A stretch of DNA of 64,000 bases from Streptomyces sp. MNU76 (GCF_020982545.1 NZ_JAJKLK010000023.1:124001-188000), one strand, 5' to 3'. Counted from the stretch's first letter, positions 8,071-19,706 are shown. The notes: generated from the sequence alone by a model not told the origin. Numbers and translations: made by a program.

Positions 8071-8143
8071 GCCCCCTGTCGGATTCGAACCGACGACCTA
8101 CGCATTACAAGTGCGTTGCTCTGGCCAGCTGAGCTAAGGAGGC
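8071..8143 (-). tRNA. tRNA-Thr (anticodon TGT)
   Basis: Read on the minus strand the 73-nt sequence folds as a cloverleaf: acceptor GCCTCCT with AGGGGGC, D-arm TTAGCTCAGCTGG, anticodon loop CTTGTAA giving TGT, and a TTCGAATC T-arm. Its 3' end faces the integrase remnant. Confidence 0.95.
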
Positions 8144-8376
8144 GTGGTCCCTCGCGGGGACGCCCGTGCAGTGTACCCAGGTCGCAGGGTGTGATCGTCG
8201 AAAATTTCCGCGAAGTTCACAGGGGCCCGGGTACTGACAGACCCGGTGAACGGCAGGTACCGTCCTGACCCAATCCACTCCCGTGGACTACACCACCGCG
8301 GCACGGCCGTGGTGGATCACCACCTTTACAACGGATCGTCCGGCACGTTCCTGCCGGTGAAGGGGGCCTACGACCC

Positions 8377-9513
<1,137 letters not shown>

Positions 9514-9584
9514 CCTCCCGACAGGGTGGGCGCGGCCGTTCGCGAAACCACCGACCCGGGATAAATCACCCAGGTTGACGAAGA

Positions 9585-9615
9585 GGGCCCCGCGGATTTC
9601 CGCGGGGCCCTTTTT
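9585..9615 (+). terminator. Rho-independent terminator after msiK
   Basis: GGGCCCCGCGG and CCGCGGGGCCC form a perfect 11-bp stem around ATTT, followed by TTTTT: a textbook intrinsic terminator. Confidence 0.9.
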
Positions 9616-9754
9616 CACGTCGACAACTACCCCGGCAAATCAGCCCTTTTCGACCGCCGTGCGTCAACACGCCACCCTGGAACCGGCGCTGCGACATCCC
9701 CCGTATCGGTGACCTAATGTCGCCATATCACTACCCCGCGCTACCCTCACTCGC

Positions 9755-10219
9755 GTGAAGCACACCCACACCTACACCCAACGGACGCGGCGCGGCCCCG
9801 GCCCCGCCCGCCGGATCGGCCGTTCGCTGGCCCTGGTCCTGCCCGTCGTCCTGGTCCTCTCCGGCACCCTCGCGGTCACCAAGGTCCAATGGACCACCAC
9901 GGACCCCGACCAATCGGTCCTCGCCGCCTCGGACGTGGCCGAGCTGGACTCCACCGAGCGCGCCAAGCCCCGCGCCCCGCACGAGGTGCTCCAGGACAAA
10001 CTCCTGATGGAGCTCCAGGACGAGGACCCGGGAGTCGCCCTCACCCACCTCCAGGAAGCGGTGAACGAGCGCCCGTCGCTCGCGAAGCACTGCACCGCCA
10101 TCGCCCGTGCCCTCGGCCGCGCCGCCGTCCGCGCCTACGGCCCCACCCGGGCCCAGGGCTTCGCCCGTCCCGTCTGCGACACCTCGTACGCGACCGGAGT
10201 GGCCGCCCAGTTCGCCTGA
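9755..10219 (+). CDS. Hypothetical membrane-anchored protein
   Basis: No family recognised. The 154-aa protein starts at GTG and has an Arg-rich cytoplasmic N-terminus, one membrane helix or uncleaved signal (about residues 25-43) and an extracytoplasmic helical domain of about 110 residues containing two Cys (CTAIARAL and RPVCDTS) that could form a disulphide. A gene with this layout sits between msiK and the nucleotidyltransferase in related genomes, which argues that it is real. Function is unknown. Confidence 0.75.
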   Translation: MKHTHTYTQRTRRGPGPARRIGRSLALVLPVVLVLSGTLAVTKVQWTTTDPDQSVLAASDVAELDSTERAKPRAPHEVLQDKLLMELQDEDPGVALTHLQEAVNERPSLAKHCTAIARALGRAAVRAYGPTRAQGFARPVCDTSYATGVAAQFA

Positions 10220-10319
10220 CCACCCCGGCGATCCACCGGGGCACCCCACCCGGTGCCCCCCTCCGCGCCGATCCCAGGGCCGTGCTCCCGCGAACGGGGT
10301 GCCACGTACAGTTCGGGTC

Positions 10320-11051
10320 ATGACCGATCCGAACGCCGCGTCGCGCCCCGTTCAAGCCGTGGTCCTCGCCGGTGGCCAGGGCTCCCGGCTGCGTCCGTAC
10401 ACCGACGACCGGCCCAAGCCCATGGTCGAGATCCCCGGTACGGGCACGCCGATCATCGGCCATCAGCTCGCCTGGCTCGCCGAGGAGGGCGTGACCGACG
10501 TGGTCGTCTCCTGCGGCCATCTCGCCGACGTCCTGCAGAAGTGGCTGGACTCCGCCGACCTGCCGGTCCGCGTCACCACGGTCGTCGAGACGGAGCCCCT
10601 GGGCCGAGGCGGGGGCCTCAAGTACGCCGCCGCGCACCTCCCGCACCCCGACCAGCCCTGGTACGCCACGAACGGCGACATCTGGACCCGCTTCTCGCTC
10701 CGCGACATGGCGGACTTCCACACCGAACGGGACGCCGTCGCCACGCTCGCCCTGGCGCGCCCGCGCATCCCCTGGGGCGCCGTGAAGACGGACGGCTTCG
10801 GCCGCGTCACGGACTTCATCGAGGCCCCGCCCACCACGTACGAGATCAACGCCGGCGTCTACGTGTTCTCCCCGGAGTTCACCGACCTCCTCCCGGCCCG
10901 GGGCGACCACGAACGCACCACGTTCCCCCGTCTCGCCCGAGAGCGCCGCCTCGCGGGCTTCCCCCTCCCCCAGGGCGCCTACTGGCGAGCCATCGACACG
11001 GCAAAGGACCTCACAGAGGCAGCAAAGGAACTGGCGTCCCAGACCCGCTAG
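10320..11051 (+). CDS. Sugar nucleotidyltransferase family protein
   Basis: A protein of 243 aa with the nucleotidyltransferase signature VVLAGGQGSRLRPYTDDRPKPM (loop binding the NTP) and a NGDIWTR metal-binding motif (about residue 117). This is the GT-A-like fold of mannose-1-phosphate guanylyltransferases and glucose-1-phosphate thymidylyltransferases, making NDP-sugars for polysaccharide or glycoprotein synthesis. It has only the catalytic domain, without the left-handed beta-helix of longer relatives, so the exact sugar cannot be assigned. I chose the ATG because family homology begins right after it. Confidence 0.87.
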   Translation: MTDPNAASRPVQAVVLAGGQGSRLRPYTDDRPKPMVEIPGTGTPIIGHQLAWLAEEGVTDVVVSCGHLADVLQKWLDSADLPVRVTTVVETEPLGRGGGLKYAAAHLPHPDQPWYATNGDIWTRFSLRDMADFHTERDAVATLALARPRIPWGAVKTDGFGRVTDFIEAPPTTYEINAGVYVFSPEFTDLLPARGDHERTTFPRLARERRLAGFPLPQGAYWRAIDTAKDLTEAAKELASQTR

Positions 11052-11054
11052 ACG

Positions 11055-11290
11055 GCCGCTCAGGGCCGGGGAGGGGCGCTGAGGGTTCGTGCCCGGTGAG
11101 CAGCTGTGCCGAGCGCTGAGCACCGCTGAGGGTCGGTGCGGCGATGAGGGGGCCCTCAGGGTCGGTGCGGGGCGCTGAGCGGCGGGTGAGGCTCGGTGAC
11201 GGCGGTGAGCGGCGCTGAGACTGAGCAGTGGGCTGAGCGGCGCTGAGACTGAGCGGCGGCGCGGGTCGGTGCGGGTCGGTGAGGGCAGCT
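11055..11290. repeat. Degenerate GCTGAG / GGTCGGTGCGG repeats
   Basis: The 3' flank of the nucleotidyltransferase gene consists of many imperfect copies of GCTGAG(C/G) and at least four of GGTCGGTG(C/A)G, with no regular period. It looks like a decayed short tandem repeat and carries no gene. Confidence 0.6.
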
Positions 11291-11321
11291 TTCAAAGCCG
11301 GGGCCCAGGCCCAGCGCCCGT

Positions 11322-11362
11322 CAGGGGCGGGGAACCGCGCGACCAGCCCCACCCAACCCGCA
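11322..11362 (+). repeat. Streptomyces dispersed intergenic repeat, copy 1
   Basis: The string GGGGCGGGGAACCGCGCGAC followed by CAGCCCCACCCAACCCGCA matches the repeat after cysS (16018 onward). I recall related sequences as common in Streptomyces intergenic regions, usually at gene 3' ends. Confidence 0.6.
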
Positions 11363-11531
11363 CCCAACCCTCACCCGCCCCCAAACCGCTCCCCGGCTCC
11401 TAGGCACCCCGATGACGACCCGCACGAAACACACAACCGCCAACGCCAACGCCAACGGGCCCCACGCAGAACTCCACGCGGGGCCCATCACCACATCATT
11501 CACATCACCACAGCCGACCGACCCGGCCGAC

Positions 11532-13289
11532 CTACCCGAGCAACCCCCCGACCAGCCCAGGCTGCTGCCCACCGGAAGAGCTCCCCCCGGTAGACCCTCC
11601 GGAGGACGTCGCCCCACCGGTCGCATCGCCGGAGGCACCGCTCGAACTGGGCCCCGCCGTCGTACTCGGCACCTGCTCCACCGGCGCCGACTGCTGCGGC
11701 GGCGCCTGCCCGGCCGTCCCCTGCGTCTGGCTCGGCTGCCCCCCGGTGACCGCCCCGGTGGACCGCGTGGCCCCCGGCGTGGTCGCCTCCTGCGAAGGCT
11801 TCGCGGACGTGGCGCCCGCGCTCGGCGAGTTGGACGCGGACGGGCTGTTCTCGCGCCGCGCACTCGGCTCACCCGGCAGCGGTGACCCCGGCAGCTCGTT
11901 GCGCGGCGCCTCCCCGGGCCCGGGAACGACGATCCGGTCGGCGTCCCGCACGGCCCCGCCGAGCAGGGACCCGACGAGCAGCGTCAGCCCGACGACGATC
12001 GCGGTCACGAGCGCGCCCCGGCGCAGTACGTACCGCCGCAGCTCCCAGATGTCGGCGCGCGGCCCGAGCGTGCGCCAGGCGCCGCCCGCGAGCCGTCCGT
12101 CGACCGAGTACACCGGCGCACCCGCGATGATCAGCGGGGACCAGGCGGCGAGGTAGATGATGTCGGGCGTCTCGTAGACGGGGACGGTCTTCCAGCTGAC
12201 GGTGACGAGCAGCGCGGCCGACAGCAGCGCCCCGACTCCGGCCGCGACCCGCTGCCACAGTCCGAAGACGGTCAGCACGCCGACGATGACCTGGGCGAAG
12301 GCGATGACCAGCCCCGAGCCCACCGGGTGTTCGAGGGCGAACTGCCGCAGCGGCTCGGCGACTTCCCACGGGTGCAGCGTGTTCAGCCACTTCACCATGG
12401 AACCGCGCTTGCCGCCGTCGAAGTAGTGCGGGTCGCAGAGCTTGCCCATGCCGGCGTAGATGGAGATGAAACCGAGGAAGACCCGCAGCGGCAGCAGCAC
12501 CACGCCGAGGTTCATCCGGCGACCGGGGTAATAGGCGTGCCGGACGGGCTCGTTGCCGGTCCGGCGCCCGCTCCGCCCTTCCTCGCCGTCGGCCCGGTCG
12601 TCGTACGGGTCCGTGAAGTCGTCGTCCCCGTAGGCGCCTTGGCCGGGTCCGTGACCCGCCTGGCCGTAGCGGGCCTCGTCGTAGGCGCTGTCGACCGTGC
12701 GCATCGCGGGGAGCAGCCGGGTGCCGTCGCCGGCGGCGTGGTCGCCGTGCGTGCGCTGGCTGCCGACGATGGGCGTCTCCACCGTCTCCACGGTCAAGTC
12801 GGCGCCGTACCGCCCACTTTCGGAGCCGTAGCGCCGGCCCCCGGTGTCGTAGCCGGCGCCGCCCGTGCCGTCGACGCGGGGGATGACCTGGGTCGAGCCC
12901 GTGTCGCCCAGCGGGTCGGGGAGACCGACGCCCGCGCCGCGCACCGCCTGGAGGAGCCGGTGGGCTCCGGTGTCGTCGGGCGCGGACTTCCCGCTCCAGA
13001 CGACCGGCGCGCGCCGGCGCCCGGCGGCGGGCGCACCGGAACGCCCCGCCGTGCCCACGACGGGGATGCGCGTGGTGTCCTCGGTGACGCTCAGGTGCCG
13101 TGCGATACGCGGGGACGCCCGCGTGGAGGCGCCCAACTGCACGCGGAAGCTCGCGTGGTTGACGATGACCTGCGCCGGATCGCTCGGCACCTTCACCATG
13201 CTCAGCGCGGGAGCGTCGTCGAATCCCGAGTCGAATTTCGACGAACGGTCCCCCGTGGGTGTGCGGGGTGTTCTGGTGTCCACACTCAT
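11532..13289 (-). CDS. DoxX-like membrane protein with long disordered tails
   Basis: In this 585-aa protein a DoxX-type four-helix membrane core lies at about residues 255-440 (LGVVLLPLRVFLGFISIYAGMGKL, then three more hydrophobic helices). It is preceded by about 250 polar, probably cytoplasmic residues and followed by another helix and a Ser/Thr/Pro/Gly-rich extracytoplasmic tail of about 130 residues. DoxX proteins are linked to redox homeostasis and thiol stress; the role of this long form is unknown. The gene precedes rlmB in reverse order of transcription with a 114-nt gap, as in other streptomycetes. Confidence 0.82.
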   Translation of the reverse strand: MSVDTRTPRTPTGDRSSKFDSGFDDAPALSMVKVPSDPAQVIVNHASFRVQLGASTRASPRIARHLSVTEDTTRIPVVGTAGRSGAPAAGRRRAPVVWSGKSAPDDTGAHRLLQAVRGAGVGLPDPLGDTGSTQVIPRVDGTGGAGYDTGGRRYGSESGRYGADLTVETVETPIVGSQRTHGDHAAGDGTRLLPAMRTVDSAYDEARYGQAGHGPGQGAYGDDDFTDPYDDRADGEEGRSGRRTGNEPVRHAYYPGRRMNLGVVLLPLRVFLGFISIYAGMGKLCDPHYFDGGKRGSMVKWLNTLHPWEVAEPLRQFALEHPVGSGLVIAFAQVIVGVLTVFGLWQRVAAGVGALLSAALLVTVSWKTVPVYETPDIIYLAAWSPLIIAGAPVYSVDGRLAGGAWRTLGPRADIWELRRYVLRRGALVTAIVVGLTLLVGSLLGGAVRDADRIVVPGPGEAPRNELPGSPLPGEPSARRENSPSASNSPSAGATSAKPSQEATTPGATRSTGAVTGGQPSQTQGTAGQAPPQQSAPVEQVPSTTAGPSSSGASGDATGGATSSGGSTGGSSSGGQQPGLVGGLLG

Positions 13290-13403
13290 CTAACCGAGTG
13301 ACGTGTCGTTAGGACACTGCTTTGACCGCCCCGATCTGTCCGGACCCCGTCAAGGTGATCCAGAACATCCCGAACCCCCAGCTAGGGCCGTTTCGGCCCT
13401 GTC

Positions 13404-14345
13404 TCAGGCCCTGCGCCGCGCCGCCTCGTACAGCACAACTCCCGCCGCCACACCGGCGTTCAGCGACTCGGCGCCACCCGGCATGGGGATCCGCACCCGG
13501 AAGTCGCACGTCTCGCCGACGAGGCGGGACAGGCCCTTGCCCTCGCTGCCGACGACGATCACGACGGGCCCCTCCAGGGCCTCCAGTTCCCCCACCTCGG
13601 CCTCGCCGTCGGCGGCGAGCCCGACCACGACGACACCGGCCTTCTTGTACGCCTCCAGGGCGCGCGTGAGGTTGGTGGCGCGCGCGACGGGCGTACGGGC
13701 GGCCGTACCGGCGGACGTCTTCCACGCACCGGCGGTCATCCCGGCCGCGCGCCGCTCGGGCACGACGACACCGTGGCCGCCGAACGCGGAGACGGACCGG
13801 ACGACGGCACCGAGGTTGCGCGGGTCGGTCACCCCGTCGAGGGCGACGATCAGCGGGTCCTCGCCCTCGTCGTACGCGGCGGCCACCAGGTCCTCGGGGT
13901 GCGCGTACTCGTAGGGCGGCACCTGGAGGACGAGCCCCTGGTGGTTGAGCCCGTTGGTCATGCGGTCCAGCTCGGGGCGGGGGGCCTCCATGAGGTTGAT
14001 GCCACCGCGCTCGGCCGCGAGCTGGAGCGCCTCGCGCACCCGCTCGTCGTTGTCGATGAACTGCTGGACGTAGAGCGTCGAGGCGGGCACGCCCTCGCGC
14101 AGTGCCTCGACGACCGGGTTGCGGCCCACGACCATCTCGGACGTGCCCTTGCCGCCCCGGCCACGCGGCGCGGGGCGGCGCGCGGCCTGCCTCGCCTTGG
14201 CGTTGGCGATGCGGTTCGCCTTGTGCTTCTTGCGCATCTCGGCGGGCGGCGTCGGACCCTTGCCCTCGAGACCCTTGCGCCGCTGGCCGCCACTGCCGAC
14301 CTGCGCGCCCTTCTTGCCGGACATGCGGCGGTTGTTAGCGGCCAT
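13404..14345 (-). CDS. rlmB: 23S rRNA (guanosine-2'-O)-methyltransferase RlmB
   Basis: This 313-aa SpoU-family SPOUT methyltransferase has a basic N-terminal extension rich in Lys/Arg, the substrate-binding domain opening VVGRNPVVEALREGVPA (about residue 75), then motif 1 ALDGVTDPRNLGAVVRS, motif 2 VVIVVGSEGKGLSRL and motif 3 IPMPGGAESLNAGVAAGVVL. It 2'-O-methylates G2251 (E. coli numbering) in the peptidyl-transferase P-loop of 23S rRNA. It is next to cysS, the standard actinobacterial arrangement. Confidence 0.94.
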   Translation of the reverse strand: MAANNRRMSGKKGAQVGSGGQRRKGLEGKGPTPPAEMRKKHKANRIANAKARQAARRPAPRGRGGKGTSEMVVGRNPVVEALREGVPASTLYVQQFIDNDERVREALQLAAERGGINLMEAPRPELDRMTNGLNHQGLVLQVPPYEYAHPEDLVAAAYDEGEDPLIVALDGVTDPRNLGAVVRSVSAFGGHGVVVPERRAAGMTAGAWKTSAGTAARTPVARATNLTRALEAYKKAGVVVVGLAADGEAEVGELEALEGPVVIVVGSEGKGLSRLVGETCDFRVRIPMPGGAESLNAGVAAGVVLYEAARRRA

Positions 14346-14503
14346 GACCTACCCGTCTCCTGAGAAGCGTGCGTGTGTACGAATCTGTATGCGCATGAGC
14401 GTGTGTGCTCGACGCGGTGTGCTCACCAAGCATGGTGTGCTCAATGCAGTGTGCCGCCCGGAGGCCCGGGCGGCACAATCGATCAAGGTGACCGGACGTC
14501 CGC

Positions 14504-15907
<1,404 letters not shown>

Positions 15908-16017
15908 GCACCCAAGCGTAGTGGCCCACCACCCATGCCCCGAGCCCTTCACCCCGAGGACGACAGATTCGTGACGTATGCCCACCGGCGCCGGCACTCC
16001 TCGACGGGCCGCAGGCC

Positions 16018-16140
16018 CAAAAAGGGGCGTGGGGAACTGCGCGACCAGCCCCCACCGAACCCGCACGTCCCCACCCACCCCGCGCGGAGCGCGAAAGGGG
16101 TCGAAGGGCGCAGCCCCTGGGGAAGGGACGGGTAGGGGCG
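16018..16140 (-). repeat. Streptomyces dispersed intergenic repeat, copy 2 (longer)
   Basis: This 120-nt sequence contains GGGGCGTGGGGAACTGCGCG, an inner palindromic GCGCGGAGCGCG, and ends with GGGACGGGTAGGGGCGGC, all hallmarks of a repeat family I recall from many Streptomyces intergenic regions. It lies between the convergently placed ends of cysS promoter DNA and ispF and shares about 40 nt with the copy near 11322. Confidence 0.65.
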
Positions 16141-16161
16141 GCAGGGGCGAGAAACCCGGGT

Positions 16162-16724
16162 TCACCCCACCCGCACGACCAACGCCGTGGCCACCGCCAT
16201 CAACCCCTCACCCCGCCCGGGAAACCCCAGCCCGTCCGTCGTCGCCCCCGACACCGACACCGGCGCCCCCACAACCTCCGACAGCACCCGCTGCGCCTCG
16301 TCCCGCCGCTTCCCGATCTTCGGCCGGGCCCCCACCACCTGCACCGCCACGTTCCCGATGACGAACCCCCGGCCCGCACGATCCGCGCCGCCTCCGCCAG
16401 CAACGTCACCCCGGACGCCCCGGACCACTCCGGCCGCCCGGTCCCGAAATGCTGCCCCAGATCCCCATCCCGGCCGCGGAGAACAACGCGTTGCACGCCG
16501 CGTGCGCCACGACGTCCGCGTCGGAGTGCCCGGCCAGCCCCGGCCCTCCCCTCCCACTTCAGCCCGGCGCACCACAGCTCCCGCCCCTCCTCGAAGGCGT
16601 GGATGTCAGTACCGATCCCGACCTGCGGCAACACCACGGAACCCGGCAACGACACCGGCGTCGCCCCGGAATCCTCAGCAGCCACCGACGAACCCGTAGC
16701 CCCCGTCGAACCCTCAGAACCCAC
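16162..16724 (-). pseudogene. ispF: 2-C-methyl-D-erythritol 2,4-cyclodiphosphate synthase, frameshifted
   Basis: All parts of IspF are present, but in three reading frames: LPQVGIGTDIHAFEEGRELW (with the zinc-binding D-x-H), then GLAGHSDADVVAHAACNALF in another frame, DLGQHFGTGRPEW back in the first, and FVIGNVAVQVVGARPKIGKR to the normal C-terminus in a third. The four breaks sit in or next to G/C runs near 16551-16555, 16537-16543, 16462-16466 and 16366-16372, each explained by one missing base. IspF forms MEcPP in the MEP isoprenoid pathway and is normally essential. Sequence error is therefore as likely as real inactivation. It overlaps the ispD stop. Confidence 0.85.
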
Positions 16725-17490
16725 CGTCGAGCCTCCTGCGCGCCAGAACCGCCTCCGCGAGCACCAGGTCCAGCGGCCTGGTCACCTTGAACGCCTCCTC
16801 GTGCCCCGGCACGACCACGACGCCGAGCCCGAGCCGCTCCACCATGCTCGCGTCGTCGGTGACCTCCCCGGTGACCGTCTCGTGCGCCCGCACGAGGGTC
16901 TCCCGGTGGAATCCCTGCGGCGTCTGCACGGCGCGCAGCCGCGCCCGCTCGGGCGTGGCGACGACCGGCTCCGGCGCCCCCGGCGCGTCCGCCGGCTCGA
17001 CCTCCTTGACCGTGTCCGCGAGCGGCAGCGCGGGAACGACGGCCGGCGCCCCGTCCCGTACGGCCTCGATGACCGCGTCGACCGTGTCGACGGGCACCAG
17101 CGGACGGGCCGCGTCGTGGACGAGGACGGTGTCGTAGCCGGGCGGCAGCGCGTCCAGGCCGAGCTTCACCGACTCCTGGCGCGACTCACCCCCGGGCACG
17201 ACGAGGAAGTCCGTCCGCTCGGGCAGCGCGTGCGCGTCGAGGAGGGTCTTGACCTCGGGGGCGCCGTCGGGCGGCGCCACCACGATGACCAGGGAGACGG
17301 CACGGGACGCGGCCATGGCCCGCACCGCGTGGATCAGCATCGGGGTGCCGTTCAGCGCACGCAGCGCTTTGGGGGCGCCCGGGCCGAGGCGTACGCCCCG
17401 GCCGGCGGCCGGGATCACAGCCGCCGTACGGGTTGCCGCACGGGCTGCGGTACCGGTTCCGGAAGGCGAAGGGCGCGAATCGTCAGACAT
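16714..17490 (-). CDS. ispD: 2-C-methyl-D-erythritol 4-phosphate cytidylyltransferase
   Basis: IspD (258 aa) couples CTP to methylerythritol phosphate in the MEP pathway. The CTP-binding loop AVIPAAGRGVRLGPGAPKAL (about residue 25) and the VLVHDAARPLVP and TVKEV motifs are intact, with a normal C-terminal dimerisation arm. A Ser/Thr-rich N-terminal stretch of about 20 residues precedes the core. Its stop overlaps the GTG start of ispF, the usual ispD-ispF operon. Confidence 0.93.
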   Translation of the reverse strand: MSDDSRPSPSGTGTAARAATRTAAVIPAAGRGVRLGPGAPKALRALNGTPMLIHAVRAMAASRAVSLVIVVAPPDGAPEVKTLLDAHALPERTDFLVVPGGESRQESVKLGLDALPPGYDTVLVHDAARPLVPVDTVDAVIEAVRDGAPAVVPALPLADTVKEVEPADAPGAPEPVVATPERARLRAVQTPQGFHRETLVRAHETVTGEVTDDASMVERLGLGVVVVPGHEEAFKVTRPLDLVLAEAVLARRRLDGGF

Positions 17491-17829
17491 CGGTTCCTGT
17501 CAGGTTTGTGTGCTCGGCCTACGTGGGTATGGCCACAGCGTGCCGGGCGCGACACCTTGACCGGACCCTTCCGTGACATCTGGTCGAGCCAGCTGCCCGG
17601 GCCCGGCACGCCAAGTACGAGTACGGCGTACTCATGAGCACCGGGGCACGCCAGGTATCGCCAAGTATCAGGGACCTCTTCAGGCGTACGACATCCGGGT
17701 ACGAACATGCCGCAGCGCCCGGCGACATCACCTACGTCATCGGGCACCGCGGCATTTCGATGTGCTGCTGCACTGAACCACTGAGCGGGCTGGCTGCCTG
17801 CCTCAGGTCAGTTCGGTAACGCAGTCAGT
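17491..17829. other. Intergenic region between carD and ispD
   Basis: 339 nt without a supported gene. It must carry the ispD promoter and the carD 3' end, but I see no clear -10/-35 pair or hairpin terminator in it. Confidence 0.5.
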
Positions 17830-18312
17830 TCAGGACGCGAGAACCTCGTCGAGCAGAGCCTCGGCCTTGTCCTCGTTGGTGTTCTCCGCGAGGGCGAGCT
17901 CGCTCACCAGGATCTGGCGGGCCTTGGCGAGCATGCGCTTCTCACCGGCGGACAGTCCGCGCTCGCGCTCACGACGCCACAGGTCACGCACGACTTCCGC
18001 GACCTTGATGACATCGCCGGAGGCGAGCTTCTCCAGGTTTGCCTTGTAGCGACGCGACCAGTTCGTGGGCTCCTCGGCATACGGTGCGCGCAGCACCTCG
18101 AAGACCCGGTCCAGGCCGTCCTGACCGACCACATCACGTACGCCGACGAACTCCGCATTGTCCGCTGGCACACGCACCGTCAGGTCGCCCTGAGCGACCT
18201 TGAGCACCAAGTAGGTCTTGTCCACGCCTTTGATCTGGCGAGTTTCGATGGCCTCGATCAGCGCGGCCCCGTGATGGGGATAGACCACGGTGTCGCCAAC
18301 CTTGAACGTCAT
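17830..18312 (-). CDS. carD: CarD family transcriptional regulator
   Basis: This 160-aa protein has the N-terminal RNA-polymerase-interacting domain (MTFKVGDTVVYPHHGAALIE onward, Tudor-like) and a C-terminal helical DNA-binding domain containing NWSRRYKANLEKLASGD and LWRRERERGLSAGEKRML. CarD binds the RNA polymerase beta subunit and stabilises open promoter complexes, especially at rRNA promoters, and is essential in mycobacteria. Size and position before ispD are as expected for Streptomyces. Confidence 0.95.
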   Translation of the reverse strand: MTFKVGDTVVYPHHGAALIEAIETRQIKGVDKTYLVLKVAQGDLTVRVPADNAEFVGVRDVVGQDGLDRVFEVLRAPYAEEPTNWSRRYKANLEKLASGDVIKVAEVVRDLWRRERERGLSAGEKRMLAKARQILVSELALAENTNEDKAEALLDEVLAS

Positions 18313-18941
18313 GTGACAGGTACCCCTTCCGTGGCTATCCAGGGTAACACGGATACGGCGGGTTCTGAATGGCGTTTTCGCAGGTCAGGGCATATCTCGG
18401 GGCTTGACAACTGCAACAGGAACGTGCTTCGGGACCCGAACGGGAGAGGGTATTCGCAGGTGGGAGCGGCTCTCCGGGCGGAGTGAAACGCGTACGTTAC
18501 ACGCATCCGGAGGACGCCGGGGGCATCCTAACGTCCCGCTTTGTCCGGCTCCAGATGTGCGACTTCCGCTACTCCGTTCGGTGTGTGGAGTCGGGTACAA
18601 GACGATTCCGGAATTGATCAAGGAGTTCGATCCACGGGCCCTCTTCCGCCGTTACCGGATCGTGTTCTTGCGCGTTCCGGCGGTGTTCTGGCGGTGTTCT
18701 GGCAGTTGATCGATTTTTCGTGGCGGCACACATTCCTGGGCGGATTTCCAGGACGCGGCGCCGACGAGATCGAGGGTGGTTTTGCGAATGCCGACCGGGA
18801 CGGCCGTGACGTGTCCGTCAATTGCTTCCGGTGACATGTCGGGGACTTGGGGAGGGTCGGGTGCGGCGGCGACGGGACGGCTCGGTAACCTAAGGCCGCT
18901 ACAGACCACGTACCGCCCACGTTCTAGGAGTTGCCGCCGCC
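18313..18941. other. Intergenic region between carD and the lipoprotein gene
   Basis: 629 nt between divergent genes with no supported coding region. The only feature I note is a short direct repeat, GGCGGTGTTCT twice at about 18677-18699, followed by an AT-richer stretch that could hold promoters for both flanking genes. Confidence 0.5.
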
Positions 18942-19634
18942 GTGAGCAGCAGCCTTCGACGCGGCGCCCTCGCCGCCGCCGCCATCGCGTTCTCGATCGC
19001 CTCACTCGCCGCGTGCGCCGCCGGCAGCAACGCCCAGACGCTGGAGATCAAGCCGGACAACGCCGCCACCAGCGTCGGCGACATCAAGATCCAGAACGCC
19101 ATCGTGGTCACCCAGCCCGGCACCGAGACCGAGGGCCCCGCCGTCGTCTCCGCGACGCTCTTCAACGCCGCCTCGACCGACCAGACGCTGGACTCCGTCA
19201 CCGTCGAGGGCGCCGGCACCGTCGAGCTCACCCCGGCGAAGGGCAAGGGCAAGGGCGGCAAGGTCGTCGTCCCGGCCGGCGGCTCCGTGATCCTGGGCGG
19301 CGAGGGCAACGCCTCCGCCGTCCTGTCGGACGTCACCGACGCGGTCAAGGACGGCAACGCCCAGAAGGTCACCTTCGAGTTCAGCGAGACCGGCCAGGTC
19401 GCCCTGCGCGCCTTCGTGGTCCCCGCCGAGCACTACTTCGAGAAGTGGGGCCCGACGGACATCCCCGAGGCTCCCGCCGCCAGCGCCTCCCCGTCGGAGG
19501 AGACCACCGGCTCCCCGTCTCCTGACGGCACGGGCTCGCCGTCCCCGGACGGCACGGCCGCCGAGGAGGGCACCGCCGCCGGTTCGACGGCCTCGCCGTC
19601 CACCTCGGCCGCCGAGGAGACCACGGGCCGCTGA
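18942..19634 (+). CDS. Secreted lipoprotein, DUF461-like
   Basis: The 230-aa product has an N-terminal lipoprotein signal with lipobox SLAAC (Cys at about residue 25), a beta-rich domain (about 35-165) with the pattern SVGDIKIQNAIVV, ATLFNAASTDQTLDSV and a copper-chaperone-like (PCuAC/DUF461) fold, then a Ser/Pro/Thr/Glu-rich tail. The conserved Met/His copper ligands of true PCuAC proteins are not evident, so metal binding is doubtful. It converges on phoP across a strong terminator. Confidence 0.82.
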   Translation: MSSSLRRGALAAAAIAFSIASLAACAAGSNAQTLEIKPDNAATSVGDIKIQNAIVVTQPGTETEGPAVVSATLFNAASTDQTLDSVTVEGAGTVELTPAKGKGKGGKVVVPAGGSVILGGEGNASAVLSDVTDAVKDGNAQKVTFEFSETGQVALRAFVVPAEHYFEKWGPTDIPEAPAASASPSEETTGSPSPDGTGSPSPDGTAAEEGTAAGSTASPSTSAAEETTGR

Positions 19635-19660
19635 GGCCGCCAGGGGTCACCCCGAGTACA

Positions 19661-19706
19661 TACGCCGAAGGGCGGCACCCCTCCAGGGGTGCCGCCCTTC
19701 GGCGTA
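19661..19706. terminator. Bidirectional terminator between lipoprotein gene and phoP
   Basis: A perfect 22-bp inverted repeat (arms 19661-19682 and 19685-19706, containing CGAAGGGCGGCACCCCT) with a 2-nt loop separates two convergent genes. Confidence 0.85.

Noticed and set aside
8290..8376. Operator before msiK (GGTGGATCACC)
   Set aside because: The symmetry is imperfect (arms of only four bases) and such GGTG/CACC words are common in this GC-rich DNA.
14346..14503. T-box or S-box riboswitch before cysS/rlmB
   Set aside because: The region holds GTGTGCTC repeats but no recognisable T-box or SAM riboswitch motifs, and it is downstream of cysS rather than upstream.
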